Source of the DNA: Amycolatopsis albispora
GTDB lineage: Bacteria > Actinomycetota > Actinomycetes > Mycobacteriales > Pseudonocardiaceae
DNA length: 64,000 bases
Assembly: GCF_003312875.1 (NCBI RefSeq)
Contig: NZ_CP015163.1
Coordinates: 434,001-498,000 of the forward strand
Direction of reading: 5' to 3'
Part shown: piece after piece, positions 53,123 to 61,769 of the stretch
How the letters are laid out: each line of letters starts with the position of its first letter
Numbering within the stretch: the first letter of the stretch is position 1
Notes under the pieces: generated by a model
Databases searched by the model: none
What the model saw: only the letters and a program-made list of their open reading frames with translations
What the model was told of the DNA's origin: nothing
Program-made: the position numbers and the translations under genes

Positions 53123-53564
53123 GGGCGAATCCTAGGTGGCAGGCCGAGTTCGAGCAGCCAGGGGACGAAGCCGGAATCGACGCACCGGATTGGGAACCCG
53201 CCGGCGCGGCCTGGGAACGGAGCGCGGCACCGCCACCATCGCACCAGCGGCAGACAGGTCGGAGTGGACGGTCCTGCTCGGGGAAGTAGTAGAGGAGCAG
53301 GAACGGCCGTCGCTGAGATGCCTCAAGTCGAACCGGGTGTGGGTGCGGTGGAAGGAAAGCGCCTCAGGCGGCAGATTCTCACCACTGCGGACTCAGGTGC
53401 GCGGGGGCGTCTTGCGCGACCGCCGCCGGTGTGGCGATCCCGAGCGCGACGGTCGCGGTGCGGAGGGGTTCGCGCAGCGAGTGGTCGTACGTGGCGCATA
53501 GCCGGTCGGCCGTCGCGGTGCGCCGGGCGAGGCGGAAGGCACGTTTGAGTCGGCGGTTTCCGCT
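53123..53564. other. gap, no gene recognised
   Basis: Frames on both strands here are Arg/Pro-rich and lack any family pattern. The sequence leads into the amidohydrolase fragment and probably consists of degraded coding sequence. Confidence 0.4.
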
Positions 53565-53783
53565 GTTCCTCGCGCAGGGCTGCAGGCTTCGCCGGGACGA
53601 GGAATCGAGCTGGCACTGGACACCGCCACCCGCGGCGCTGCGGCTGGCTGGATACGGCCTGGCCGCGGGCTGTGCCTGGTGGAAGCCCTCGTGCCCGCGG
53701 AGGCGGTCGCCGTCCGCCCACCGCGTCGGCGGGTGGTCAAGGACGGCGTGGTGGTGGTGCGGAACGGTCGGGTGGCCGGCTGA
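53565..53783 (+). pseudogene. 3' fragment of an amidohydrolase (cytosine deaminase-like) gene
   Basis: One frame ends with LVEALVPAEAVAVRPPRR, RRVVKDGVVVVRNGRVAG and a stop at 53781-53783, preceded by ELALDTATRGAAAG. This is the usual C-terminus of cytosine-deaminase-type amidohydrolases, in which the final beta-domain follows the catalytic barrel. The barrel and all metal ligands are absent. It overlaps the end of the convergent UDP-glucose dehydrogenase gene. Confidence 0.5.
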
Positions 53784-55137
53784 GCACCGGTCCGCGGAAC
53801 CGGCCGACTGCCTTCGCCCGGACGGTGCGGTCGGGACGGCCCAGCGCCCGCACCGTCCATCCGGCCGCGCGCCAGCGCTGGTCGTCGAGGGTGTTGCGAC
53901 CGTCGACGAGGCGGCGCCGGGTCGTCACCGCGCCCACGAGTGCTGGGTCCAGCTCCTGGAACTCCGGCCAGTCGGTCAGGTGCAGCACCACGTCCGCGCC
54001 GGTCGCCGCTTCGAGTGCCGAGTCCGCGTAGCCCAGCTCCGGGAAGTGCCTGTGGGCGTTGTCCACCGCCTTCGGGTCGTACACGGTGACCTCGGCGCCC
54101 TGCAGCTGGATCGACGCGGCAACGCTCAGCGCCGGCGAGTCGCGGACGTCGTCCGACCCCGGCTTGAACGCGGCTCCCCAGGCCGCCACGCGCTTGCCCC
54201 GGAACGAACCACCGCACTGCTCGCGGGTGAGGTCCACCATCCGCGCCCGGCGCCGCAGGTTGATCGCGTCGACTTCGCGGAGGAAGGTCAGTGTCCGTTC
54301 GACGCCGAGTTCGTTCCCCCTGGCCAGGAACGCGCGGATGTCCTTGGGCAGGCAGCCGCCGCCGAAACCGAGGCCGGGCCGCAGGTACTGCCCGCCGATG
54401 CGCGGGTCGTGGGACAGCGCCTGCGCGAGCTGGGTCACGTCGGCCCCGGTGGCTTCGCAGACCTCGGCCATCGCGTTGATGAAGGAGATCTTGGTGGAGA
54501 GGAAGGCGTTCGCGGAGACCTTGACCAGTTCCGCGGTGGCGAGATCGGTCACCACCAGTGGTACGCCACGGGTGAGCGCGCCGCGGTAGACCTGTCGTAG
54601 CAGGCGTTCGGCCCGCGCGGTGCGCACACCGAAGACCAGCCGGGCCGGTGCGAGCGTGTCGCCGATGGCGAATCCTTCGCGCAGGAACTCGGGATTCCAG
54701 GCCAGTTCGGCGCGCGCCCCGATGCGGGCCGCCAGCCGCTCCGCCGTGCCCACCGGCACCGTGGACTTGCCGACGACCAGGCCGGATGCCGTCAGCTGGG
54801 GGATCAGGTCGTCGAGCGCCCTTTCGACGAAGCGGAGATCGGCCGAATCGGCGCCCGGTCTTTGCGGTGTTCCGACGCACAGGAAATGCACGGCCGGCGC
54901 ACCGGCGGTGAAGGCGCGGATGTCCAGGTATGAGTCGGTGAACCGCAGCCTGCCGGAATTGACCTGCCGTCGGAGCAGATCGGCAAGGCCCGGTTCGTAG
55001 AATGGGGGCAGACCTGCCGAAAGCGCGGCCACCTTTTCCGAATCGGTGTCCATGCCGAGCACTTCGAAACCCAGCTCGGCCATGCAGGCCGCGTGCGTGG
55101 CGCCGAGGTAACCGGTGCCGATAACGGTGATTCGCAT
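53737..55137 (-). CDS. UDP-glucose 6-dehydrogenase
   Basis: This 466-residue protein has the NAD fold MRITVIGTGYLGATHAACMA, GKSTVPVGTAE, AWNPEFLREG, ELVKVSANAFLSTKISFINA in part, the catalytic Cys in GFGGGCLPKDI, and AWGAAFKPGSDDVRDSPAL. It oxidises UDP-glucose to UDP-glucuronate, or the matching GDP/UDP-ManNAc sugar. It is divergent from the SerC-like gene that heads the region-4 operon, with ~140 bases between, so a common regulatory gap is likely. Start ATG 55137 follows GAGGAG. Confidence 0.9.
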   Translation of the reverse strand: MRITVIGTGYLGATHAACMAELGFEVLGMDTDSEKVAALSAGLPPFYEPGLADLLRRQVNSGRLRFTDSYLDIRAFTAGAPAVHFLCVGTPQRPGADSADLRFVERALDDLIPQLTASGLVVGKSTVPVGTAERLAARIGARAELAWNPEFLREGFAIGDTLAPARLVFGVRTARAERLLRQVYRGALTRGVPLVVTDLATAELVKVSANAFLSTKISFINAMAEVCEATGADVTQLAQALSHDPRIGGQYLRPGLGFGGGCLPKDIRAFLARGNELGVERTLTFLREVDAINLRRRARMVDLTREQCGGSFRGKRVAAWGAAFKPGSDDVRDSPALSVAASIQLQGAEVTVYDPKAVDNAHRHFPELGYADSALEAATGADVVLHLTDWPEFQELDPALVGAVTTRRRLVDGRNTLDDQRWRAAGWTVRALGRPDRTVRAKAVGRFRGPVLSRPPDRSAPPPRRP

Positions 55138-55275
55138 GGTCGACTTCTCCTCGATGGCCCGGGTAGCCACCCTTTCCGGTTCGTCCACAGCAGGCCCACA
55201 GGCGTCCTACAAATGCTCCACAGCGGCCGCGCGCGAGCGAGAATTCCGGGAGGACAACACCTACCGTCCGGTGGT

Positions 55276-56445
55276 GTGGTCGTCACCGGCGAAAGTGAAT
55301 TCAGCATCCCGGACGCGTTGCTGCCCGCCGATGGGCGATTCGGGTGCGGCCCCGCCAAAGTCCGCCCGGAACAGGTGAGCGCCCTGGCTCGCCGTGCCGC
55401 GGACTTCCTCGGCACCTCCTGCCGCCGGGGTGCGGTACGCGGGCTGGTCGGCCGGATTCGCACCGGGCTGGCGGAACTGTTCGCCCTGCCGGAGGGGTAC
55501 CAGGTCGTGCTGGGCAACGGCGGTGCCACGGCGTTCTGGAACATCGCGACGTACGGGCTGATCCGGGAGCGGGCGCAGCACCTGTCCTTCGGCGAGTTCT
55601 CCGCCCGGTTCGCCTCGGTTGACCGCCACACGCCGTGGCTGGCCGAGCCGTCGGTGCTCGAGTGCGCGGCGGGCCGCTACCCGGAGCCTCGTGCGGAACG
55701 CGGTGTCGACGCGTATGCCTTGACCCACAACGAAACCTCCACGGGCGTGGTGATGCCGGTCCGCCGTGTCCCCGGCGCCGACGACGATGCGCTCGTCCTC
55801 GTCGACGGGACCAGCGCGGCCGGCGGGCTGCCCGTGGTACCGGAGGAATTCGACGTCTACTACTTCGCGCCGCAGAAGTGCTTCGGTGCCGACGGCGGAC
55901 TGTGGGTCGCGTTGATGTCGCCTGCCGCGGTGGCCCGCGCCGAGCGGCTGGTGGCCGACGGGCGCTACGTACCGGAGTTCTTCAGCCTTCCGGTCGCCAT
56001 CGAGCACTCCGCGCGCGACCTCGTCTTCAACACCCCTTCGGTTTCCGGGCTTTTCCTGTTCGCCGAGCAGATCGAATGGCTGCTCGGGATCGGCGGGCTC
56101 GACGCCGCCGCGTCCCGGGCGCGGAAATCGGCTTCGGTGCTGTACGGCTGGGCCGAGGCAGCGCGCTGGGCGGCACCGTTCGTGGCCGAGCCCGGCTGCC
56201 GGTCGCCACTGGTGGCCACGATCGAGTTCGCCCCGCACATCGACGCCGCTCGCCTGGTCGCCGGGCTGCGAGCACACGGGATCGTCGATCTGGAGCCACA
56301 CCGGAAGTTCGGCCACAACCAGGTGCGCGTGGGCTTGTTCCCGGCGATCGAGACCGCCGACGTCGAGGCGCTGGTGGCCTGCGTCGAGCACGCCGTCGAA
56401 CAGCTCGGCCGGGCGGCCGGGCGGGGAAGGAGGTCCGATGTCTGA
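55276..56445 (+). CDS. SerC-like phosphoserine aminotransferase-family protein
   Basis: This ~389-residue class V aminotransferase has FGCGPAKVRPEQV, GNGGATAFWNIATYGLI in part, THNETSTGVVMPV, and the PLP lysine in YYFAPQKCFGADGG. It follows the actinobacterial SerC pattern. A second SerC beside an oxidase, aldolase and HAD protein more likely serves a dedicated pathway (a 2-oxo or 3-oxo phosphate intermediate) than serine supply. GTG 55276 is a likely start, with GGGAGG about 22 bases upstream; the exact start is uncertain. Confidence 0.85.
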   Translation: MVVTGESEFSIPDALLPADGRFGCGPAKVRPEQVSALARRAADFLGTSCRRGAVRGLVGRIRTGLAELFALPEGYQVVLGNGGATAFWNIATYGLIRERAQHLSFGEFSARFASVDRHTPWLAEPSVLECAAGRYPEPRAERGVDAYALTHNETSTGVVMPVRRVPGADDDALVLVDGTSAAGGLPVVPEEFDVYYFAPQKCFGADGGLWVALMSPAAVARAERLVADGRYVPEFFSLPVAIEHSARDLVFNTPSVSGLFLFAEQIEWLLGIGGLDAAASRARKSASVLYGWAEAARWAAPFVAEPGCRSPLVATIEFAPHIDAARLVAGLRAHGIVDLEPHRKFGHNQVRVGLFPAIETADVEALVACVEHAVEQLGRAAGRGRRSDV

Positions 56446-57592
56446 CGCACCCACGGCGGTGGTGGTCGGTGCCGGGATCGTCGGCGCGTCCATCGCGCAC
56501 GAGCTGGTCCACCGCGGGTGGACGGTCACCATCGTCGAGCAGTACGCGCCGGCGCACGTGCGGGCATCCAGCCACGACAGCTCCCGGGTGCTCCGGCTGT
56601 CCTACGGCGGCGGCCGGGAGATCGACGTCTGGTACACGCGCCGGGCCTGGCGGGCCAGGCAGTTGTGGCAGGAAATCGGTGAAGACGAAGGAACCGAGCT
56701 GTTCCACAGCGTTGGTGTGGTCTGGTTCGCCAGGGGCACCGCCGAGTTCGAGGAGCGCAGCGCGCGCAGTCTGGAGGCGCTGGACCTGCCGGTTGAGCGC
56801 CTGCCGCCGGAGGCGGCCCGCGAGTTCTTCCCCGACGTGCGGTGTGACGACCTCGAATTCGTGGTGCACGAACCGAGGAGCGGAGTGCTGCGGGCGCGAC
56901 CCGCCGTGCTGGCGCTGGTGCGTCGTGCGCTGCGGAAAGGCGCCCGGTTGCGGATCGCCACGGCGAGGCCGGACGAGCGCGGGCGGGCGGTCGCGGACGG
57001 CGGGCCGCTGCCCGCCGACCGGACCGTGTGGGCCGGTGGGCCGTGGCTTGGCCGCTGGTTCCCCCACCTGCTGGAGATCGAAGCCGTCCGGCAGAACGTC
57101 TTCTACTACGGGGTGGAACCGCACTGGCGCACGCCCGGCCTCCCGGTGTGGGTGGACGGCGGTGCCTACGGCGTCGGCGACCTCGACGACAGCGGGTTCA
57201 AGGTGGGCGGCGCGCTCGGCGAGGCACCCGTGATCGACCCCGACCTCGCCGACCGGCGTCCCGATCCGGACGCCGAGCAGATCGCCAGGAGCGTACTGGC
57301 CAACCGGTTTCCCGCACTGGCCGGTGCACCGCTGGTGTCGCGCCACGTCTGCCAGTACGAACTCACCACCGACCAGCACTTCGTGCTCACGCCGGTCCCC
57401 GGTGGCGGTGGTGGCTGGCTGGCCGGGGGTGGCGGGCACGCGTTCAAGTTCGGGCCCGCACTCGGCGAATACGTGGCCGACCTGCTCGAAGGACGGGAAC
57501 AACCGTTGCCTGCCTTCGGATTGGGGCCACGGGAGAAGTTCGAAAGCCAGGAGAGCGCCACCCCGGGACAGCTCGCCCGCCAGCACCGCTGA
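56438..57592 (+). CDS. sarcosine oxidase-like FAD amine oxidase
   Basis: This 384-residue flavoenzyme has AVVVGAGIVGASIAHELVHRG (FAD), SSHDSSRVLRLSYGGG as in monomeric sarcosine/N-methyltryptophan oxidases, ELFHSVGVVWFARG and CQYELTTDQHFVL near the end. The Cys that holds FAD covalently in sarcosine oxidase may be the one in SRHVCQYELT. It should oxidise a secondary or primary amine of a pathway intermediate. It overlaps the SerC-like gene by eight bases. Confidence 0.85.
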   Translation: MSDAPTAVVVGAGIVGASIAHELVHRGWTVTIVEQYAPAHVRASSHDSSRVLRLSYGGGREIDVWYTRRAWRARQLWQEIGEDEGTELFHSVGVVWFARGTAEFEERSARSLEALDLPVERLPPEAAREFFPDVRCDDLEFVVHEPRSGVLRARPAVLALVRRALRKGARLRIATARPDERGRAVADGGPLPADRTVWAGGPWLGRWFPHLLEIEAVRQNVFYYGVEPHWRTPGLPVWVDGGAYGVGDLDDSGFKVGGALGEAPVIDPDLADRRPDPDAEQIARSVLANRFPALAGAPLVSRHVCQYELTTDQHFVLTPVPGGGGGWLAGGGGHAFKFGPALGEYVADLLEGREQPLPAFGLGPREKFESQESATPGQLARQHR

Positions 57593-57626
57593 GGCGTGGC
57601 ACATCCCGCGACAAAACGGAGGAGAA

Positions 57627-58394
57627 ATGCGGTACGAAGCCGAACGGCAACTGCTCGTCGAGACCATCGGGGACATGGCCCGCTGGGGCCTGATCGAAAC
57701 CACCGGCGGCGGGCTGAGCGTGCGTGCGGACAACGGCGACATCATCGTCACCGCCACCGGCTCGGCCTTCGCGCGCTGGAAGGTCAGCCCGCGCGACATG
57801 ACGGTCATCTCGGCCACCGGCGAACTGCGGGAGCGCACCGGGGGAGTCGCTCCGGTGGGTGCGCTGATCCACATGGCCGCCTACGAGATGTTCCCCGACT
57901 GCCGCGCCATCGTGCACGCGCACAACGCCTACGTGCTGGCTTTCGCCTCACTGGGCATGGGCGTTCCGTCCTGTGTCAACCAGCTCGACACGCTCGGGGA
58001 GGTGCCCTGCTTGGTCGCCGATGACACCGCGGTCAAGGGCGGGGTGCTCAGCGGGGAATCCGACCGGCCGCCGGTGGAGTTGCCCGACGGGATCGCCCAG
58101 CGGCCGGAGATCGCCGCGGTCGACACCTACCAGCTGATCCCCCAGCTGAAGGAGAAGCTGGGCCCGCGAGCGGGAGAACTCAAGCGGCACGGCCTGGCGT
58201 GCGTGCTCTACCGGCACGGTGCGTTCGTGTTCGCGCGCGGCCTGACCGAGGCGGTCGAAAACCTGGCGCGGGTGGAAATGAGCGCGCGCACCGCGGTGTT
58301 CCAGGCGATCCTGCGTGGCGGACTGGCCGGGGTCGAGCCGAACCTGCTGTTCCCGGAAGCCGCGGCGAGCACCAAGCAGTTCGCGGATGCCTGA
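57627..58394 (+). CDS. class II aldolase/adducin-fold protein, paralogue 1
   Basis: This 255-residue protein has the class II aldolase fold: GGGLSVRADNGDIIVT, FPDCRAIVHAHNAYVLAFASLG with the zinc His-X-His, and LYRHGAFVFARGL with the third His. In fuculose-phosphate aldolase a catalytic Glu lies in SSEWPMH; here that segment reads PVGALIH, with Gly at the Glu position, so normal aldol chemistry is doubtful. It could be a decarboxylase, dehydratase or non-catalytic partner. AACGGAGGAG precedes ATG 57627. A paralogue lies at the right edge of the window. Confidence 0.85.
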   Translation: MRYEAERQLLVETIGDMARWGLIETTGGGLSVRADNGDIIVTATGSAFARWKVSPRDMTVISATGELRERTGGVAPVGALIHMAAYEMFPDCRAIVHAHNAYVLAFASLGMGVPSCVNQLDTLGEVPCLVADDTAVKGGVLSGESDRPPVELPDGIAQRPEIAAVDTYQLIPQLKEKLGPRAGELKRHGLACVLYRHGAFVFARGLTEAVENLARVEMSARTAVFQAILRGGLAGVEPNLLFPEAAASTKQFADA

Positions 58395-58902
58395 TCCGGC
58401 CGCCGAAAGCGCGTACTACGCGCAACTCGCCCGCACCCGCGGGGCCGCCGGTGCCGTGCAGCTCGACGAAGCCGACCGGGTGCTGCTGGTCCGGCCGGGG
58501 AACAAGCCGGTCTGGGACCTGCCGGGTGGCGTGGTCGAGGCAGCGGAGTCGCCGATGGCCGCCTGCGTGCGGGAAGTGCGCGAGGAACTCGGCATCACCC
58601 CGGTCCTCGAGCGCCTGGTCGGGGTGGTGTGGTTCCCGCCGTGGCCACACCGCCCGCCGTCGAACCTGTTCGTGTTCGCCGGGCGGCTGCCGGGACCGGC
58701 GCGGGTGGCCATCCGGCCGGCACCGGACGAGATCGCCGACTTCGGCTTCTTCCCGGTGTCCGCACTGCCCGCGGTGGAACCGCACACCGAGCGCCGGGTG
58801 CGGGAATGCGTCCGCGGTTTTCTCGGTGGTGGCACGGTCTACTTCGAGGAGCCGACCAAGCCCGTCTGGTACGCGGACACCGTAGTGAGCGATCCGCCGT
58901 GA
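58387..58902 (+). CDS. Nudix hydrolase-family protein, paralogue 1
   Basis: This 171-residue protein has a complete Nudix box (GGVVEAAESPMAACVREVREELGI) read in order, which gives Mg-dependent cleavage of a nucleoside diphosphate linked to another group. It overlaps the aldolase-like gene by eight bases. The pairing of aldolase fold and Nudix is repeated at 62783-64000, so the two proteins probably act together, perhaps on a nucleotide-linked intermediate. Confidence 0.88.
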   Translation: MPDPAAESAYYAQLARTRGAAGAVQLDEADRVLLVRPGNKPVWDLPGGVVEAAESPMAACVREVREELGITPVLERLVGVVWFPPWPHRPPSNLFVFAGRLPGPARVAIRPAPDEIADFGFFPVSALPAVEPHTERRVRECVRGFLGGGTVYFEEPTKPVWYADTVVSDPP

Positions 58903-59603
58903 TCGCCAGGCCACCGGTGGAAGCCGTGTTGCTGGACGCGGGCGGGGTGCTCATCATGCCCGCCTCCGAAGCCGTGCTCTCGATCCTGCGCGCGGCGGGA
59001 GCGCGGGCCGACGAACGCCTCCTCGACCGCGTGCACTACCTGGCCACAGCGGTGAACGACGCCTGCCCACCCCGCGACCGCGGGCGGTACCTGCGGGCGT
59101 TCGCACGCGGATGCGGGATCGGCGACGACCGGCTCAACGGGGTCGTTGCCGAACTCGGCGCTGCGATCAACGGGCCGAACTGGACACGCGGCGTGCCCGG
59201 GGCGGTCGAGGCGGTGCGGAAGCTGGGCGCGCTCCCGGTTTCGGTGGGCGTGGTGTCGAACTCCGTCGGCGTGGTCGCCGGGCAACTGCGGCGGGCCGGC
59301 ATCTGCCAGGTGGGTCCCGGTCCGGGCACGCCGGTGGCGGTGGTGATCGATTCGGCACTGGTCGGGATCGCCAAGCCGGATCCGGCGATCTTCCGCCTGG
59401 CACTCCGGCAGCTGCGCGCTTCGCCGGAGCGGGCGGTCTACGTCGGCGACACCGCCCGCATCGACGTGGACGGCGCGCTGGCGGCGGGCCTCCGGCCGCT
59501 GCACCTCGACCCGCACGGTGACTGTCCCGACCCGCCGGGGCGGCACGAACACCTGCGATGCCTGGACGACCTCGCCGCCTGGGTCAGCGCGCATGGCCGG
59601 TGA
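58899..59603 (+). CDS. HAD-superfamily hydrolase
   Basis: This 234-residue HAD protein begins with the motif I VLLDAGGVLIMP (nucleophile Asp, with Gly at the general-acid position), and has VVSNSVGVV (motif II), GIAKPDPAIFRLAL (motif III Lys) and YVGDTARIDVDGALAAGL (motif IV). The DxG form is common among HAD proteins of unclear substrate and may mean weak or no phosphatase activity. GTG 58899 overlaps the Nudix stop (GTGA). It could remove phosphate from the product of the SerC-like step. Confidence 0.85.
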   Translation: MIARPPVEAVLLDAGGVLIMPASEAVLSILRAAGARADERLLDRVHYLATAVNDACPPRDRGRYLRAFARGCGIGDDRLNGVVAELGAAINGPNWTRGVPGAVEAVRKLGALPVSVGVVSNSVGVVAGQLRRAGICQVGPGPGTPVAVVIDSALVGIAKPDPAIFRLALRQLRASPERAVYVGDTARIDVDGALAAGLRPLHLDPHGDCPDPPGRHEHLRCLDDLAAWVSAHGR

Positions 59604-60846
59604 CGCCGCGCCGAACCGCTGGGTACTGCTCGCGGTCAGCCTGGTCGCGTGGGCGGCCGGGGCCACCGCGGTGTTCCAGCTTTCACTGGTGCTGCCCGCA
59701 TTGCGCGCGGAGACCGGGATGTCGCTGGCGCTGGCGGGGGCGCTGGTCGGCACCGCCAACGGCGGGCTCACCGTGGCCCTGCTGGGCTGGGGTGTGTTCG
59801 CCGATCGCTTCGGGGACCGGCGTGCCATGGCCACCGGCCTCGTCCTCTGCGCGGGGTGCCTGTGCGCGGCGGCGGGCACCCGTTCCGTTCCGGTGCTCTT
59901 CGGTGCTTTCGCCCTCGCCGGGGTGACCGCGGCCGCGGTGTACGCGCCGAGCGGACGGTCGGTGGTGCGCGGCTTTCCCGCCCGGCAGCGGGCACTCGCC
60001 CTCGGCCTGACCCAGACTTCGACACCGCTCAGCTCGGCGCTGGCGGCCGCGGTGGTGCCGGGGGTCGCGGCACGGCAGGGCCTGCCCGCGCTGTGGCTGG
60101 GCGTGGCCGGGCTCTGCGTCCTGGCGGCGGCACTGGTGCTGGTGTTCGGCGGACAGCCACGCGCGGAGAGCGACCGGTCCGGTCCGGCGGGCGAACCGGC
60201 TGCTCCCGCGGTCATGGCCCGGATGTACGGGGCCTGTGCCTTGCTGGTGCTGCCGCAGTCGGCACTACTCACCTTCACCGTCAGCTACCTGGTCGATGAT
60301 CGGGGCTGGACCCCGGCGGGGGCTGGGTGGCTGCTCAGCGGCGGGCTGCTGCTCACCGTGCTCACCCGGCCGGTGCTCGGCCACCTGTCCGACCGCGGCG
60401 GCTCCCGGCTGGGGTTGATGCGGGCTTTCGCCGTCGGCAACGCCGTGGTGCTGGCCCTGCTGGTGGCCGGCGTGCTGAGCGGTACCGGATGGGCTCCGGC
60501 CGCGTTGCTGATCGCCTGCGTGTCCACGGTGACCGGCTACGGCCTGGCGTCCACGGCGGTGGCCGGATTCGCCGCGCACGCCAGGCTCGGCCGGGCACTG
60601 GGAATCCAGCACACCGTCCAGAGCCTGGTGGCGACCGCGGGTCCGGTGCTGCTGGGCGGGCTCATCGGTACCGCCGGATACGCCGCGGCGTTCGCCGCCG
60701 TCGCGGTCGCCCCGGTGGCCGGTGGCGCGCTGTTGCCGGTGGGCGCCGAACGCCGGCGACAGCATCCTCACCCGCGCCAGCAGTGCTCCAGGAGCTCCGC
60801 GGACGGGGTGCCGGTGAGCATGGCCTGGTGGACCCGTCGCAGGTAG
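59593..60846 (+). CDS. MFS efflux transporter
   Basis: This 417-residue protein has 12 hydrophobic segments and MFS loops (GVFADRFGDRRAMATGLVL after helix 2, GHLSDRGGSRLGLMRAFAV in the second half). As the last gene of the overlapping operon from 55276 it is the likely exporter of the region-4 product. The final ~79 bases run over the end of the convergent SARP gene, so its last ~25 Arg/Ser-rich residues are unusual. Confidence 0.85.
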   Translation: MAGDAAPNRWVLLAVSLVAWAAGATAVFQLSLVLPALRAETGMSLALAGALVGTANGGLTVALLGWGVFADRFGDRRAMATGLVLCAGCLCAAAGTRSVPVLFGAFALAGVTAAAVYAPSGRSVVRGFPARQRALALGLTQTSTPLSSALAAAVVPGVAARQGLPALWLGVAGLCVLAAALVLVFGGQPRAESDRSGPAGEPAAPAVMARMYGACALLVLPQSALLTFTVSYLVDDRGWTPAGAGWLLSGGLLLTVLTRPVLGHLSDRGGSRLGLMRAFAVGNAVVLALLVAGVLSGTGWAPAALLIACVSTVTGYGLASTAVAGFAAHARLGRALGIQHTVQSLVATAGPVLLGGLIGTAGYAAAFAAVAVAPVAGGALLPVGAERRRQHPHPRQQCSRSSADGVPVSMAWWTRRR

Positions 60847-61550
60847 GCCGAGGGTTCGACCCCGGCCTGCGAGATCATTGTCCGGCGCGCGTCCAGGAAC
60901 GCCCCGAGCGCTTCGGCCTTGCGGCCGGACCGGTACAGCGCGAACATGAACTGGGACCAGGTGAGCTCCGACAACGGCGCGAGCGCGATGAGCTCCCGCA
61001 GGTCGCCGACCACTTCCTTGTGCTGGCCCAGCCGGAGCCGGGCCTGGATGAGGTCGTTCAGCACGTCGATCCGGCGCCCTTCGAGCGCGGTGATCGGAGC
61101 CATCAGCGCCGAGGTGACGCGCACGTCTTCGAGCGGCCGGCCCCGCCACACCGCGAGCGCGCGGCCAAGGCAGTCGGCGGCCAGTTCCAGCTCCGACCGG
61201 CGCAGCGCGGCCTGCCCGCGGTGCGCCAGCTGGTCGAAAACGGACAGGTCGAGTTCCCCGCTGCGCACGCGCAGCACGTACCCCGGCATCCGGGTGATCA
61301 GCCGATCGCGGCCTGCTTCGCCCGCGCCGTCGAGCAGCCTGCGCACCCCGGCGACGTAGCTGTAGACGTTGGCCATGGCCGAGCGCGGCGGCCGGCCGTC
61401 CCACAGGACGGTGGTGAGCTGGTCCACCGACACGATGTGATTGGCGTTGAGCAGGAGCGCGCTCAGCACCGTGCGTTGTTTCGGGGTGCCGAGTCCGTGC
61501 TCCCTGCGCACCGGTCCCACCTCGACCGGGCCGAGAACGCGGAAATCCAT
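60768..61550 (-). CDS. SARP-family pathway activator
   Basis: This 260-residue protein has the OmpR-like DNA-binding domain at the N-terminus (MDFRVLGPVEVG, LGTPKQRTVLSALLLNANHI, VYSYVAGVRRLL) and the bacterial transcriptional activation domain (DLSVFDQLAHRGQAAL, LNDLIQARLRLGQHKEV, LTWSQFMFALYRSGRKAEAL). No ATPase or TPR extension is present, so it is a small SARP. These activate biosynthetic genes, which supports reading region 4 as a specialised-metabolite locus. It is convergent and overlapping with the MFS gene. Confidence 0.92.
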   Translation of the reverse strand: MDFRVLGPVEVGPVRREHGLGTPKQRTVLSALLLNANHIVSVDQLTTVLWDGRPPRSAMANVYSYVAGVRRLLDGAGEAGRDRLITRMPGYVLRVRSGELDLSVFDQLAHRGQAALRRSELELAADCLGRALAVWRGRPLEDVRVTSALMAPITALEGRRIDVLNDLIQARLRLGQHKEVVGDLRELIALAPLSELTWSQFMFALYRSGRKAEALGAFLDARRTMISQAGVEPSAYLRRVHQAMLTGTPSAELLEHCWRG

Positions 61551-61769
61551 CTCTCAAGCCCCCAATAGAGCTGGTCATCCCTCGACGAACAGAATTGCTC
61601 AGATCAACTTCGGCCGTGCGGTATCGGCAAAACGCGTTGATGAGCAGAAAGTGCAGTGCAACTCAGATTGTCACAAGATCTTGGTTCATGCAACGTGAGG
61701 CGGTGCTGGGTTGACGGCGGAGCCGTAGAATGGAGTCGCATCCCGGGGATCACGGGGAAGGGGCGTGCG

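Noticed and set aside
53393..54880. Minus-strand 495-residue frame overlapping UDP-glucose dehydrogenase
   Set aside because: It is an Arg/Gly-rich shadow in another frame of the dehydrogenase, which has a full set of catalytic motifs.
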